Source: Panax quinquefolius
Lineage: Eukaryota; Streptophyta; Magnoliopsida; Apiales; Araliaceae
Direction of reading: 5' to 3'
NCBI GenBank assembly: GCA_020205615.1
Contig: CM035173.1
Location: 28,178,293 to 28,242,292 of the forward strand
DNA: 64,000 nt
Position numbers and translations under genes: made by a program. Of the stretch, positions 46,907-59,105 are shown one piece after another (within the stretch, counting starts at the first letter, position 1; each line of letters starts with the position of its first letter). A model generated the notes under the pieces. That model ran no database searches. It was not told where the DNA came from and was given only the letters and a program-made list of their open reading frames with translations.

Positions 46907-49560
46907 CAAACCTTTATGTAAATTATTAATTGTTCAAATTTAATTTATATATTGATATGTGTTTAGAACAATTTAATTGGGCATAATTTTATTGTATAAA
47001 ATTTATTAAATAAAAAAAAAAAAAAAAAACCGAATTCACGCCAAATTGCATACTGGCTGTGCACGGCTAAATAATAAAAAAAAAATACTGTTGCACGGAA
47101 ATTAAAAAGTTGGCATGAAGCAGGCACGGTTTTCCAAGTAAATAAAGGAGGTGCCGTTTTTTTTTAAACAGCATGGCACGGAAATCGAGGGCTGGATTTG
47201 TCTTTTGAATTTTTTTTTAACTTTCCGGATTTCAAGAAAAACCAAAATCAAAACCGGCTGCAAATTTTTTTTTAAAAGGGACAACGCACGGATTTCTAGA
47301 ATGGGCAATGATTGGTATGATTGGCCAATCATAGCTAATGATGCATGATAACTTAATGATTGGCATAATTGGCCAATGATTGTTAATGATGGCATGCACG
47401 CAAAAAAGCGAAGCAAGAAGTGAATTTTTTTTTTGTGAAAGGAAATTTCGCAATTAAGGATTATTAAAGACAAAAAAACCGGACATGCCAAAGAAAGAAT
47501 GCACGGAATAAATAATGAATACCTGGTTTTGGTTAAATATATATATATATATATATATATATTATGAATATTTATATATATATATATTCTTAATTATTAT
47601 ATAATTAAAATAAAAGTTTATTTTAATTTTAATAATTTTATAATTAAAATAAAAGGTTTATTTTAATCTTAAAATAAAAGGGTTTATTTTAATTTTAAAA
47701 TTAAATTTCATGCTAACTAATTAGAGTTGGAATTGGATTCCATGATAACTAATTGGAGTTGAAATTGATCTTTCCTTAAATAAAGGAGTTTATTTAGATA
47801 TGAAATAGATTTCATATTATTCAAAATAAAAGAGTTTATTTGTGAATAGGAAAGAGAATCCGTATTTCCTTAAATAAAGAAGTTTATTTAAATATGAAAT
47901 AAGATTTCATATTATTCAAAATAAAGGAGTTTATTTGTGAATAGGAAAGAATATCCGTGTTTTCTTTAATTAAAGTTTTTTTATATGGAATTGGATTCCA
48001 TAATTAATTAAAATAAAAGAGTTTATTTTAATTAAAGATTTTTTTTACATGGAATTGGATTCCATAATTAATTAAAATAAAAGAGTTTATTTTAATTAAA
48101 GATTTTTTTTATATATACATGGAATTAGATTCCATAATTAATTAAAATAAAGGAGTTTATTTTGATTAAAATTTTGATTAAAATAAAATAGTTTATTTTA
48201 TTCAAAATTGGATAAATTAAAATAAAATAGTTTTATTTTGATTTAAAGTTGGATTAAAATAAAGGAGTTTATTTTAATTCAAAATGAGATTTTATACTAA
48301 CTAATTTTGCCCATTAAATGATATCAATATATATATTAAATGTTTATTATTCATGAGATGAATGTTATTTATTGATGCGTATGGTGATGTGTATGATAAT
48401 AAATGGGATTGATTATGGATTATTGACCAATGCGATTGGATTTTATTTTAGTTGGATGCGTGAATGTATGGGTTTTATTAAATGGGGTCTGCACAGTACC
48501 TCGTCTTCTCTAATTTTTCTTAATGTAAATTCTATCTCCTCCTATGTATTTCTCGATCACGATCAAGGTTTCTATTTATTTTAAATAGTTTTGTAATAGG
48601 AATAGTTAGAATTAATTTTGAAAAATTAGAGATCAAGGAGCAAGGAGCGCTTTTAAGACCCGTTTGTAATGGAGCCCCAAGTTTAAATGTAATAGTTATA
48701 TTTAAATATTATTTCTTGCACCCTAGGGTTTGACCTTTTGGTTCACTTGGTAGCTCTAGTGAACCAAACTAGAATAAAAGTCCATAATCAATCCGGGTAG
48801 AATATAGTATTCTATATGTGCATGCTTATACTATATATATATTATATATTATGCAAACATGCTTCGCATGTTCATTAATATAATGCGTATTTTATATATA
48901 TATGTGCAATGCTTGCTTAAACAAGATGAGACAAATTAATAACAAACCCCTCAATTTTTATATTAAGTCCTAAGCGTTCAAAGATATTTGGAATATCGAG
49001 CGTCCGCCTTCTAGCATGATAAAATTAATAGAGTATTAAATATTTAATATGAGTTTGTTGTGTCACCACAAGGCAAGTATTAAGTATTTAAGATGTTAAT
49101 TTATCACATTTGATGCTTATAAAGAAAATTGAACAATATTGTTTTGTTGTGTCACCACAAGGATGATATTTTTCTTTTTGAATATATGGAGTGCTAGGTT
49201 GGACTTAACTTGGATAATTTTGATTCGGATGTGCCACCACTTGATCAAAATAATCTAAGAGGCAAAATACAAGGAGTTGCATAGTTGATGTAATTGACAA
49301 AAGTTGTCTACCTATTTATTTATATATAGTTTGTTGTGTCACCACAAGGCTATATACATTTGAAATGGGATCCTTATTCTCACTAGCAAATCTTTAATTA
49401 GATTTTGCCGAACTATATAAGTGAGGTAATAATATAGTTTGAAGAAAATAGTGGGAGATACCAATTTAAAACAAGACCTAATTTATTTTGGTAATTAATA
49501 ATAGAATGTATGTTAAAATGTTGTTAATTACAAATTCATTTACTGAATTTTACAATGTCT
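46907..49560 (+). repeat. Long non-coding leader of the copia element
   Basis: 2.6 kb without an open frame. It contains a 16-base palindrome ATGATTGGCCAATCAT at 47317-47332 with a related half-copy about 60 bases on; an (AT)n tract at 47538-47588; a tandem region at 47600-48280 built on AAATAAA(A/G)GAGTTTATTT with a unit of about 65-70 bp best seen at 47970-48160; and four copies of a hairpin 20-mer at 49054-49349 (listed separately). Confidence 0.7.
49054..49349 (+). repeat. Four spaced hairpin 20-mers upstream of copia gag
   Basis: TTTGTTGTGTCACCACAAGG occurs at 49054-49073, 49143-49162 and 49330-49349, with a diverged copy (TTCGGATGTGCCACCACTTG) at 49224-49243. The core TTGTG-TCAC-CACAA folds into a 5-bp stem with a four-base loop. 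Spacing is 81-106 bases and the sequences between are unrelated, so this is a repeated motif and not a simple tandem duplication. The position between leader and gag is where retroelements keep packaging or dimerisation signals; that role is inferred. Confidence 0.75.
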
Positions 49561-49589
49561 ATAATTACTATCATTTCGAAACATATTAG

Positions 49590-50392
49590 ATGTTATTTAA
49601 TCTGAATAGAATTAAATGGATTTGGTTAAGGAATTTGAGAATAGTTCTCATAAATTTGAAAAGCTATCTTATGTCCTTAATACACCTATCCTACGCAATG
49701 GTTGCGCATAATGCCTCGAGGAAGAGATTGCTACTTTTAGAAAGTGGCAAGATGATGCACAAATTGGCTCAATGCATCATGCTCGCATCTATGAGTAACG
49801 AGCTTGACGTCGGCATGAAACTATGGATGCTTCTACTATATTTACGCACATCAAGTAGTTGATGGTGAGGAAAGTGGGGTGATAGATATCGAGATATCTA
49901 AGGAGCTCTTCCGATCTAGAATGACTAATGACACTACAAAGATGCATAAAAGTTCTTAACATAATCAATTTGATTGATCAATTAGACAACGAGTTTTGTC
50001 ATGGATGGAGAGTTGAGCCAAGATTTGATCTTGCACTCAACTCCGGACTCCTTTCACAATTGTTGTGAATTTTTCATATGAACAAGCTAGATATCGACTT
50101 CATTGATTTGCTTAACATGTTGAAAAATGTTGAGAGTCACTTTCCACCAAGAAAGATCAAGTCTCACCGGTAGGGGCCATTGGATCTTCCGAAAGAAGAA
50201 CGATTCAAAGAAGGTAAATAGAAAGGCAAAAACAAAGGATAATAAGAACAAAACGATATGGATAAGCAAAGGAGTTTGCTTCCTTTGCAATAAGCTTTGG
50301 ACCTTTGGAAAGAAAGCTGCGAGAAGCATCTTGCGAGAGGCTAACGAAAGAAGCTTAGTGAAGTTTGATTTACATAATCGATTTTGTTCATG
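49590..50392 (+). pseudogene. Copia gag remnant (UBN2-type)
   Basis: Broken pieces in several frames match copia gag: MLASMSNEL and the following MLLLYLR segment at 49775-49850, 'SKELFRSRMTN' near 49895, 'INLIDQL' near 49965, and 'LNMLK' near 50115. A basic stretch (KAKTKDNKNK) is followed by CFLCNK, the first half of a CCHC knuckle whose histidine and last cysteine are lost (50270-50330). Several frameshifts and stops; not translatable as one protein. Confidence 0.75.
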
Positions 50393-50939
50393 ATTGAAAT
50401 AAATTTTCTTTAAGTCAAGGTTCTACTTGGGTATTGGATACTGACTTTGGTTATCATAAATATAGATTTATGAAGGACCAAGCGAAGTAGAAAGCAAAAC
50501 AAATATAAGTAATTCTATGTGTGAAAAATGAAGCAAAGGTTGTTTCATTAGCTATAGAAACTTATAGTTTAGCAATGCTACGAACAAGTCTGTTAAGTCG
50601 ATAAGTTGTTATTGTATTCCGGTTCTCGTTGGAAACATTATTTCCATTTTATTGTTGGACAATGAAATCTTTGGTATTATAATTAAGAACAATTGTTGTT
50701 CTATTTATAATAATAATGTTTCGTATAGAACTGAAATATTACTTAATAAATTTTGTATACTTGACTTACATGAAAATAATTTTGCAAATTGAACAAACTA
50801 GTATAAGAAAAGGAGATGGTCATTCAAAGAGTTGAATGTGTGTATTTACTGAAATACAAGTGTAAATTATTTGAAAGGTTCAAAGAATTCAAAAGTGAAA
50901 TAAATTGACAAAGTATTAAGATTCTTTGATTAGATCAAG

Positions 50940-51440
50940 GAATAAATACTTGTGCAATAAGTTTCTAGATCATCTTAAATGATTTTCTCATAATGGACAC
51001 ATCCTGATATGCAATAATTGATTGATGTATCTGAAGGAAAAATCGTACCTTGTTGGACATGGTGCGGTCCATAATGATTTTACCGACATTCCAGTATCCT
51101 TTTAGGATCATGTCCTAGAAATGGTTTGCGTATCTATGAAAATGGTAACCTCAAAATCCATTTTGAAGACTCCATAAAAGTTATGGATGGGGAGGATTCT
51201 AATCTTAAGTATGTTAAGATAAGGGGTTCCAACTTATGTGAAAAGGTTTCAAAAGGATAAGCTTGGGACAAGATTTGACAAGTGTCGATTTGTGGGACAT
51301 CCTAAAGTAAGTTTAGGGTATATGTTCTATAATTCTACTTAGCAAAAGGTGTTTGTTACGAAACACGCTACCTTCTAAGATAAAGGCGTTTATCATTGAA
51401 GGGGCTAGTGGGAGGATAATAGATCTTGAAAAGTTCAAGA
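50940..51440 (+). pseudogene. Copia integrase C-terminal remnant
   Basis: Scattered frames carry the pieces LKYVKIRGSNL (51206-51240), a 'DKLG..CRFVG'-like stretch with shifts (51255-51300), a 'KVFVT(K)HA'-like stretch (51345-51370) and 'EGASGRIIDLEKF' (51400-51440), typical of the region between integrase and RT in copia pol. The catalytic core is not recognisable. Confidence 0.6.
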
Positions 51441-51629
51441 ACCACAAAACACTATAAGTCAAATAAGAGGAACCTGTAGATAGACCTATTGTACCACAAC
51501 TGAATCGTAAATCTGGAATAGTACCAAAGATACCTAGGAGGTATGGATTCATCATGGATGATGATGATGAGGTACACATCATAGAAGATGATGATCCAGA
51601 GTTACATTCGATGAGGTAAGACTTCTAGT

Positions 51630-52500
51630 GTGTACAAAAGGGTCAGTGGGAGCGTCGTGAAATTTCTAGTATTATATGTTGATATACTACGGATGAGGAA
51701 TTACATACTAATGCTACAATCAGTAAAGATAAAGTTGTCTAAACAATCCTCCATGAATGATTTGGGAAGAGTATCATTATTGGGGATACAAATCTATATA
51801 GATAGATTTAAAAGGATGCTCAACTTAACCTAAGGAACGTATATTCATTTGATGCTAAAGTCGTTTAGCATGGCAAACTCCAAGAGATGTCTCATGTTGA
51901 TGAGCCATGGAGTGTATCTCTCTTAATAGACCCCATAGACTCCAAAGAAGAGAGATCGCATGAGTGACAATCATGTATGCAATGAAATATACGAGACCTG
52001 ATGTTGATCGGTCATATTCGAGAAGATCAACGTAAGGCGGTGAAAAACATCTTAAAGTTCTTAACCGGCACTAAGGATGTGAGCATACATGGTGGGTCTG
52101 AATTAAAACTAGAGGGCTTAATAGACTCAAGTTTTTCAGACAAACCAAGACGACAGAAAAATCCACTTTAAGGTAAAGGGTTACCTTGAGCGATTGGTGC
52201 GATGAATTGGAAAGGTTCCAAACAAAGAAAGAGTTCTTTGGTTTAGTGATAAAGACAAAGTATATAGCTATAAATGAAGTCTGCAAGTTGATTGTTTGGA
52301 TTAAAAGTTCATTACAGAACTAGGAATAGTTTCCAAGTCTCATCTTGGATCTAAACATGTGTTGTGGCACTTTCATTTGATTATTAGAATCATTGAAAGA
52401 TGGGAAATCACTATAGAGATAGTGGACTCTCATAAACAACATTACATATCCATTAACTAAAGCTTATCCAGCAATGCCAGGATAATCGTCACTTAGAAAG
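51630..52500 (+). pseudogene. Copia RT C-terminal part and RNase H remnant
   Basis: The frame 51630-51833 has YKRVSGS, then FLVLYVDI where the active-site YVDD is expected (the second aspartate is lost), then LSKQSSMNDLGRVSLLGIQIY. RNase H pieces follow in shifting frames, including LWFSDKDKVYSYK near 52235 and 'ITIEIVDSHKQHYI' near 52410. The N-terminal half of RT between 51440 and 51630 is missing. Confidence 0.75.
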
Positions 52501-52547
52501 AAGAGTATGAGATACCATGACGATTGGCTTTAGTGCAAGTGGGAGAT

Positions 52548-54423
52548 TGAAAGTAGTATGCATACAAGCCAATCATGTTTGATGATAAAGCATATACTTT
52601 GTAACAATCTTATTCATTTATTAATAAAAAGTATTAATTTATTAAAGGCTTTTAATTATCTACATGATCTTTGTTTTATAATATGTGATAAACCCATAGT
52701 TTTAAGCAATGCTTTTAGAATAATGATGATGATCATTCTAATGAGATCTAAATTCTTAGAAAGCTTAAAACTAAAATAGTTCCCAATCATTGGATTACTA
52801 AATTGGGGATTAGTGAATCCGGATAGATTGGTACATACGTTGCTTGCTTTCATTGGATGAGGATGATTGATCTCATGATCATTTGTGTGGAGACACTAAA
52901 GCAAGTATGTAGGTGCTTATTAGAGAATAAGTTCACCGAACGTTGGCTCGCTAAGGAATACCTAATGGAGTTTTATTTGCTGTCGATAGGAATTCTGTAG
53001 TGATAGTAATCTAAGTAATCCTTGGACTTGAGATCATCATAGTATCTTGTGTATGATGAGTTATACTTTGACTTATTCCTTAAGACCCTTAGGGTATATC
53101 AAAGGGTATGCTTGGGTATAATAAGTTGTACATGGAGATAATGTATGATCAATAAAGAATCTACCACTTCTAATAAAAGAAGAGAAATGTCCTATGTGAT
53201 TCGATAAATGACAACCCAAAGAGTCCTTGGCGGCGAGCGAATGAAATTAGAAAGGAGTTTCTAATTTGCATTATTTGAGTTATACATTTAAGAGTCGAAA
53301 TACATATAATTAAATAAAATAAGACTTGACAAGAATTCCATGTCTTATATTTAATTGGGACATTGTATGGTGGAAGGATTGAATTGTCACGGTAACTATT
53401 TACTCAAAGGTTCTTTAATGATTAATGTTGAAATCTATATTATCCGGAAAGTCGTTGATCGCTAGGAGAGCTTATCCCTATTGTAGAATAAATATTATTT
53501 AAATAAATTAATTGTTTAATTTATTTATTTAAATAAGATTAGAATTGTTCTAATTGATTTATTCACAACCTGGTTTAATATGGAGAACCTAAAGGGTCAC
53601 ACCATAAAAGGAAGAATAATTATTTAAGAAGTTAATGGCATAATCGTAATAATATATTATGTATATTTAATTTAATCTATGGTGATAGAATAAATTAAAT
53701 AACTTAATATTATTATTTAATATTTTATAAATATTAAATATAAATTAATAAGAGAGAGTCTTATTAATATTATTACAATTATTATTATTTTAATTTCTAA
53801 AAGAGTTTAGGAATTAATTTAATATAAGTACTCTCATTTATTCCTAATAAGATTAGGAGCTTAATTAATTAAAAGAGTTTAATTAATTATCCCTAATAAG
53901 ATTAGGGAGCTTAATTAATTAAAAGAATTTAATTAATTAAATAAAACCCGATTCCTTAATTGTTAAGATGGGTTGCCCACATCTATAAATAAGAGGAGTC
54001 TTATTATGGGTGGTAAGGGTTGTTGACTTTAACAAAGTACGTAATAATTCCAAGTTGTTGGGAGTATGCCTTTTCTATAGAGATAGAAAACTAGGGTTAG
54101 CCATAACACCCATCTTCTTGAATTTTATTCTTCCTTGGTGGATCACCTCTAGAGGCCAAACATTTGGGTGGCTAACGTTGATCAAAGGAAGGAACCAAAC
54201 CCGGTGGATTCAAGTTGAATGCGAAAAGGATTGGAGGTGAACTTGTACCTGAGGAAGCTCGATCTTCAAGGGTATGATTCTTATTCATCTTTTTCGTTTA
54301 ATTAATAATTATGCATAAAGGATGATCCGGGTATATGGTTTGTAAAATTTTTTAAACTCTGATTTTACACGCTTCCGCACTTTTATGCAATTTGATTGCG
54401 TTATGAATATTACAAACCTAACA
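52548..54423 (+). repeat. 3' LTR of the copia element
   Basis: 1876 bp, TGAAAGTAG to CCTAACA, preceded by the polypurine tract AGTGGGAGAT. Differs from the 5' LTR mainly by small indels and clustered changes (for example near 52668, 52836 and 53230). Confidence 0.92.
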
Positions 54424-54649
54424 GATCATACCAGTCAACAATTCAACTTTTGCACTACTGGCCAAAGAGAACCTATGGTCACGATCATACCAATAATCTA
54501 CCCATCTTTAAACTCAAGTCAAAGAGAAATATCATCATTAGAGTTATAAGAATGTTATATAAAAATAATATAATCAAAACATGGTTTTAATTTCAAGAGT
54601 AAGATTCATAAATCAACGATAATTTGGTCAGAAAAAGAAACCAATTTTA

Positions 54650-54890
54650 TTGTGAATAGTACCCGTGAATAGTAACTCGTGAATAGTAACTCGTGAATAG
54701 TAACTCATGAATAGTAACTTCGTGAATAGTAACTCATGAATAGTAACTTCGTGAATAAGAACTTTCGTGAATAGTAACTCATGAATAGTAACTCGTGAAT
54801 AGTAACTTTCGTGAATAAGAACTCATGAATAGTAAATCGTGAATAATAACTCGTGAATAGTAACTCATGAATAGTAACCCCATGAAAAAA
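54650..54890 (-). repeat. GTGAATAGTAACT tandem array
   Basis: About 17 copies of a 13-14 bp unit, GTGAATAGTAACTC with variants ATGAATAG and GTGAATAAG. The same array is found at 58918-59105 and a shorter one at 63050-63255; 33905-33935 has only two units. It lies just downstream of the probable transcription start on the minus strand. Confidence 0.9.
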
Positions 54891-56560
54891 AGTTCCAAAT
54901 TTGATAAAAACTTGATCAACATTTCAAAGATAATGATATTGAAGAAATAATATCATTCTGAAAAAAATAATATCCCTTACTATCCCTTACCTCAAAAGAG
55001 AAAGACTTCCGACGGGATATCGGATATAATGTCAAGGAAACTTGCACCGATGAATATCAACTCGCCAAGTATCTAAATACTCACAAATTACACTCAATAA
55101 TCTAGAGAGAAAAAGAGAAAACTTGTTTACGGTGTGATTTTCAATTCTAACTTAGCCCTTTATTTATAGGAAAATGTTAGCGTACCAAGCGAGACTTGAC
55201 TGCTTTACTGATGGCTTTTACACTCTTGTTCCACCCACCAAAAAATCAGCCATCTTCCCAAAAACCAAGAGTGGGGCCCGGTCAATTCTAGAATTTTCCA
55301 CCAAAACCTAATTTCCTAATCAGTTACCTCTTAAAATTCATAACAAATCATACGTTCATTTTAATTCGGTTCAAAATTTGTGGACATATACTCAACTTAT
55401 ATATGTATAACATATCCAAAATTACAACGATCCAACGGTCGGATCAAAATTTATAACTCACGCAATATAGTTGAAGAACACTTGATTTTTCGGACTATTA
55501 GTCCTTCGGACCAGTTCCATTCAAAATTTCACCACGAAATATCTACAAAGAATTTTTGGGTGATTCAAATTTCTACAGATTAGCTTACTTCTAGGGCTTT
55601 CTTTTGATATATGGCTCATCTCTTAACTCATTATACACAAAAGAGTTATGGATTTTACAAAATCAAGTAATAAACTAATTTTTCCGAAAATCCCATATTT
55701 TGTTCTCCATTTAAACAAATACTTGATAAAACACCTCATCATTAATTCCTTCACTTATAAATACATAAATAAATCCATCATTTATATCCACATCAAATAA
55801 ATATTTTCTTATCATATAAATCAATAACTAATTATTCACAAATAATATTACGAATCACAATAATGACAACCAGCGGGTTCAGAAAGTGGGGGCTTTCAAT
55901 AAGGATTTCTCCTTCTTGGCCAAGCAATTAGATGACCTAACCTCTCCTTGACAGAACTTTCTAGACATTGCCAATAATGCTATCTAATAATATTATTCAA
56001 ATAATATGAATTATTTATTTGATAATGAAAATATCTTGTCTTGATGAATTATTGAACAACAATAATATAAAATATCAACGCTGCAATTATTGAACCAATA
56101 AAATAAAATATTGAGCAAGAATTCTCGTAACAATTATTGAGTAGTGCCTTCTTACGTAAGGATTCAATAATTGAAAAAATATCGCAATACCGCAAAGCTT
56201 CTTGTCAACAACGCCAGTATTACTTTACTTTACCAACCGGGTATTCCAACGATGTTAATTGAGAATAACTACGTCGTTATTTATAAAAACTCAATTTTTA
56301 TCGCTTTTCTTCATTAGACGCTTATTCAGTTATGGGGCCCACAATGGTCAAGGCCAATCGCATTTAATATTCTCCGACGTAAAGAATATTCCACGACCAA
56401 ATGAATATTTCCAACAACAATGAATATTTTATAACCACTTGTGTATTTTGAAAAAATTCATATATCACCCTTAACTTTAACTTTTATCAATTTAACCATT
56501 TACCGAATAGTAATTATAAGAAAAATTGAATACTTTTATTTCATAAAATTCGGTCTTACA

Positions 56561-56891
56561 ATCTCCCTCCTTATGAAATTTCGTCCCCGAAATTTACGTG
56601 CACTTCAGTATTTCAAAGAGTTGAGAATACCTTGCTTTCATTTCGATTTCATCTTTCCGTCATCATGATTTCTCCATTGCTCATCTCCTCGTATTTCGGA
56701 TATCATTCTAGAATACAACTTCAAAACAAGGGTTAATTGAATAAATTAACATATCACATAATATCCCGATATTATGACCGACCAACAAATAAGCTTAGGT
56801 AGGACACCTTAGCGAAGGATTTACTCATCTCTCCCTCCTAGTTCTAATCCCAATCTCCGCCAGAGATCATATCCCTAAGCTCGATACCAAC
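56561..56891 (-). mobile_element. Residual gypsy internal region 1
   Basis: Only 331 bases separate two LTRs: a polypurine tract (complement ATCTCCCTCCTT at 56561), about 75 bases of pol 3' end, an uncoded joint, and the leader with a mutated primer site (GCTCGATACCA at 56879-56889). All of gag and pol is deleted. Confidence 0.85.
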
Positions 56892-58071
56892 CGTAACGAC
56901 CCCAAAATAGGTCCATTCCATCCAACCCATTCTCGAGTTGCCAAATATATGGTACGAAAACAACTACAACTTTATTACAACAATTGTCGTGCAAAATACA
57001 ACAACACATATCTTTGTGAGTTTGGATACCAATATATACCAAATGTAACTCGGACACCAACTTGGATAACACGTCACCATGACACCTTACATAAAGGTAC
57101 GACAAAAACCGCTTTTAGAAATTAGAATCTTTGGGAAGTGCTCAAGAAACCTTCGTTACATGGGAGGCCATGCTTTTTGGTTATGGTAGATATCATATGG
57201 CCAATACGTAATTATCCTTGGTTGACCTAATAGACCCCAAAAGAAAAACAAGAAGATTACTATCATATTCTTCCCAATGGCGTAGTCTTCTCTTGACATA
57301 TCATTATCTCCAATCGCCTCTAATTTGGTATTATACTCCAAACAAACACCAAGATTATATAGGTAGTGCTTGTAAATATACTCAAAGAAGTGGATGAGCA
57401 CAACCATGTCTTATGATAACACGAGTTTGTATGTCATTAGACATCTTGTATGATAGTGACAAAACACCTTCCAAAGTTGGGTTCGCTTCACCCTATTTAA
57501 TTCACCAAAATAACTATTAAATGATGTATAAAATACAACACACTAAAGCCCTCAATAAAATTATTTTCATACTCTTTGGGAGAACCTCAACAACTATAGA
57601 CCACCGCTCTATTCCCTTGTTATCCCACCAACCCAAATACACTTTTATTACGAAGGAAATTGTGAAACAAAAGGGTGAGCACAACTAGCTCAAGATAAAG
57701 AATATTATGACTAAAGATAAATAAATTATCAATAGTCTTCATCAAGAATGAATCGTAGATTTAGAACATATGGTAGATGATAAAACTTTTCAACCATAGT
57801 TAAAATGAACGAGCAATCCATTAAAAGAGTCAAATAGACTATAAAGTCTATTGTCTTCTCCACGTTAAAAGTCCACCAACAATATTTTATCCTCGTAACA
57901 TCAATCAACAGCCCTTTCCACAATCATATGAATAACTCATAATCATAATTGTGATTCTAAATTCTCTTCTCATCCGGGGATCGAAGATAATTTTCATCAC
58001 CGTCTTTACCAAAAACATCAAATATCATGGTTATACCAAATCACGCCTCTGCTCATAATCATATTAATAAA

Positions 58072-58575
58072 TTCATCTTTGCACCACGGGTCAAAGATAT
58101 TCATCAACAGCTCATCTTTACACTACAAAGCAAAGATATTCAATAACAAAAGTCATCTTTGCATTACGAGCCAAAGATATTCATCAATAATTCATCTTTG
58201 CACTACAAAAGCAAAGATATTCAACAACAGTCATCTTTGCATTACGAGCCAAAGATATTCATCAATAATTCATCTTTGCACTACAAAGCCAAAGATATTC
58301 AACAATGTGTCATCTTTGCATTACGAGCCAAAGATATTCATCAATAATTCATCTTTTGCACTACAAAAGCAAAAGATATTCAACAACAGTCATCTTTGCA
58401 TTACAAGCCAAAGATATTCATCAATAATTCATCTTTGCTACAAAGCAAAAGATATTCAACAACAGTCATCTTTGCATTATGAGCCAAGATATTCATCAAT
58501 AATTCATCTTTGCAGACTAAGCAAAGATATTCAACAACAGTCATCTTTGCACAATGAGCCAAAGATATTCATATA
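58072..58575 (-). repeat. Hairpin tandem array of the second LTR
   Basis: Same about 38-bp units and alternating subtypes as 44396-44905, with a similar number of copies. Unit borders differ by one- to three-base indels. Confidence 0.9.
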
Positions 58576-58917
58576 TCAACGAAATACATAATCATTTCGT
58601 GAAGTTATATAACAATAATTATAACCATGTTGATCAATTCACCTTTGCACTTAAGCTAAAAATATTCAATTGTAAATTCAATGGTTAAGCGATCATACCA
58701 AATCAACAATTCAACTTTTGCACTTTCGCCAAAGAGAACCTATGGTCACGATCATACCAATAATCTACCCATCTTTAAACTCAAGTCAAAGAGAAATATC
58801 ATCATTAGAGTTATAAGAATGTTATATAAAAATAATATAATCAAAACATGATTTTAATTTCAAGAGTAAGATTCATAAATCAACGATAATTTGGTCGAGA
58901 AAAAGAAACCAATTTTA

Positions 58918-59105
58918 TTGTGAATAGTACTTCGTGAATAGTAACTCGTGAATAAGTAACTCGTGAATAAGTAACTCGTGAATAGTAACTCGTGAATAAG
59001 AACTCATGAATAAGAACTCGTGAATAGTAACTCGTGAATAAGTAACTCATAAATAGTAAATCGTGAATAAGTAACTCGTGAATAAGTAACTCATGAATAA
59101 GAACC
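58918..59105 (-). repeat. GTGAATAGTAACT array of the second LTR
   Basis: About 13 units, many with an extra A (GTGAATAAGTAACTC). Confidence 0.9.

Larger units (their letters stand above)
45024..54423 (+). mobile_element. Ty1/copia element, full length but coding-dead
   Basis: A 9.4-kb element with LTRs 45024-46893 and 52548-54423, both TG...CA, flanked by the perfect 5-bp duplication GATCA (45019-45023 and 54424-54428). The matching position in the second gypsy LTR (58691-58695) shows the empty site. A primer site (46895-46906, one mismatch to the tRNA-iMet consensus) and a polypurine tract (AGTGGGAGAT, 52538-52547) are in place. 46894-49560 is a long AT-rich leader. Gag, integrase, RT and RNase H survive only as broken pieces, so recent copies must have used proteins from another element. 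The LTRs are very similar in sequence but differ at scattered small indels. Confidence 0.92.
43211..56560 (-). repeat. First B-type gypsy LTR, interrupted by a copia element
   Basis: Starts TGTAACGACCCC at 43211 and ends CGGTCTTACA at 56560 on the plus strand; transcription runs on the minus strand. Without the nested copia element and one target copy it is 3945 bp, against 3913 bp for the next LTR. It holds a hairpin tandem array (44396-44900) and a GTGAATAGTAACT array (54650-54890). The minus-strand TATA-like box lies near 55162. GTAAC (43206-43210) precedes it and would be the target duplication if found at the far end of the composite. Confidence 0.88.

Noticed and set aside
58079..58591. 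170-codon plus-strand frame with HLCI/AKDI repeats
   Set aside because: Same cause: tandem array in an LTR. Equivalent frames in the sister arrays (44277-44613, 62488-62820) are broken differently.
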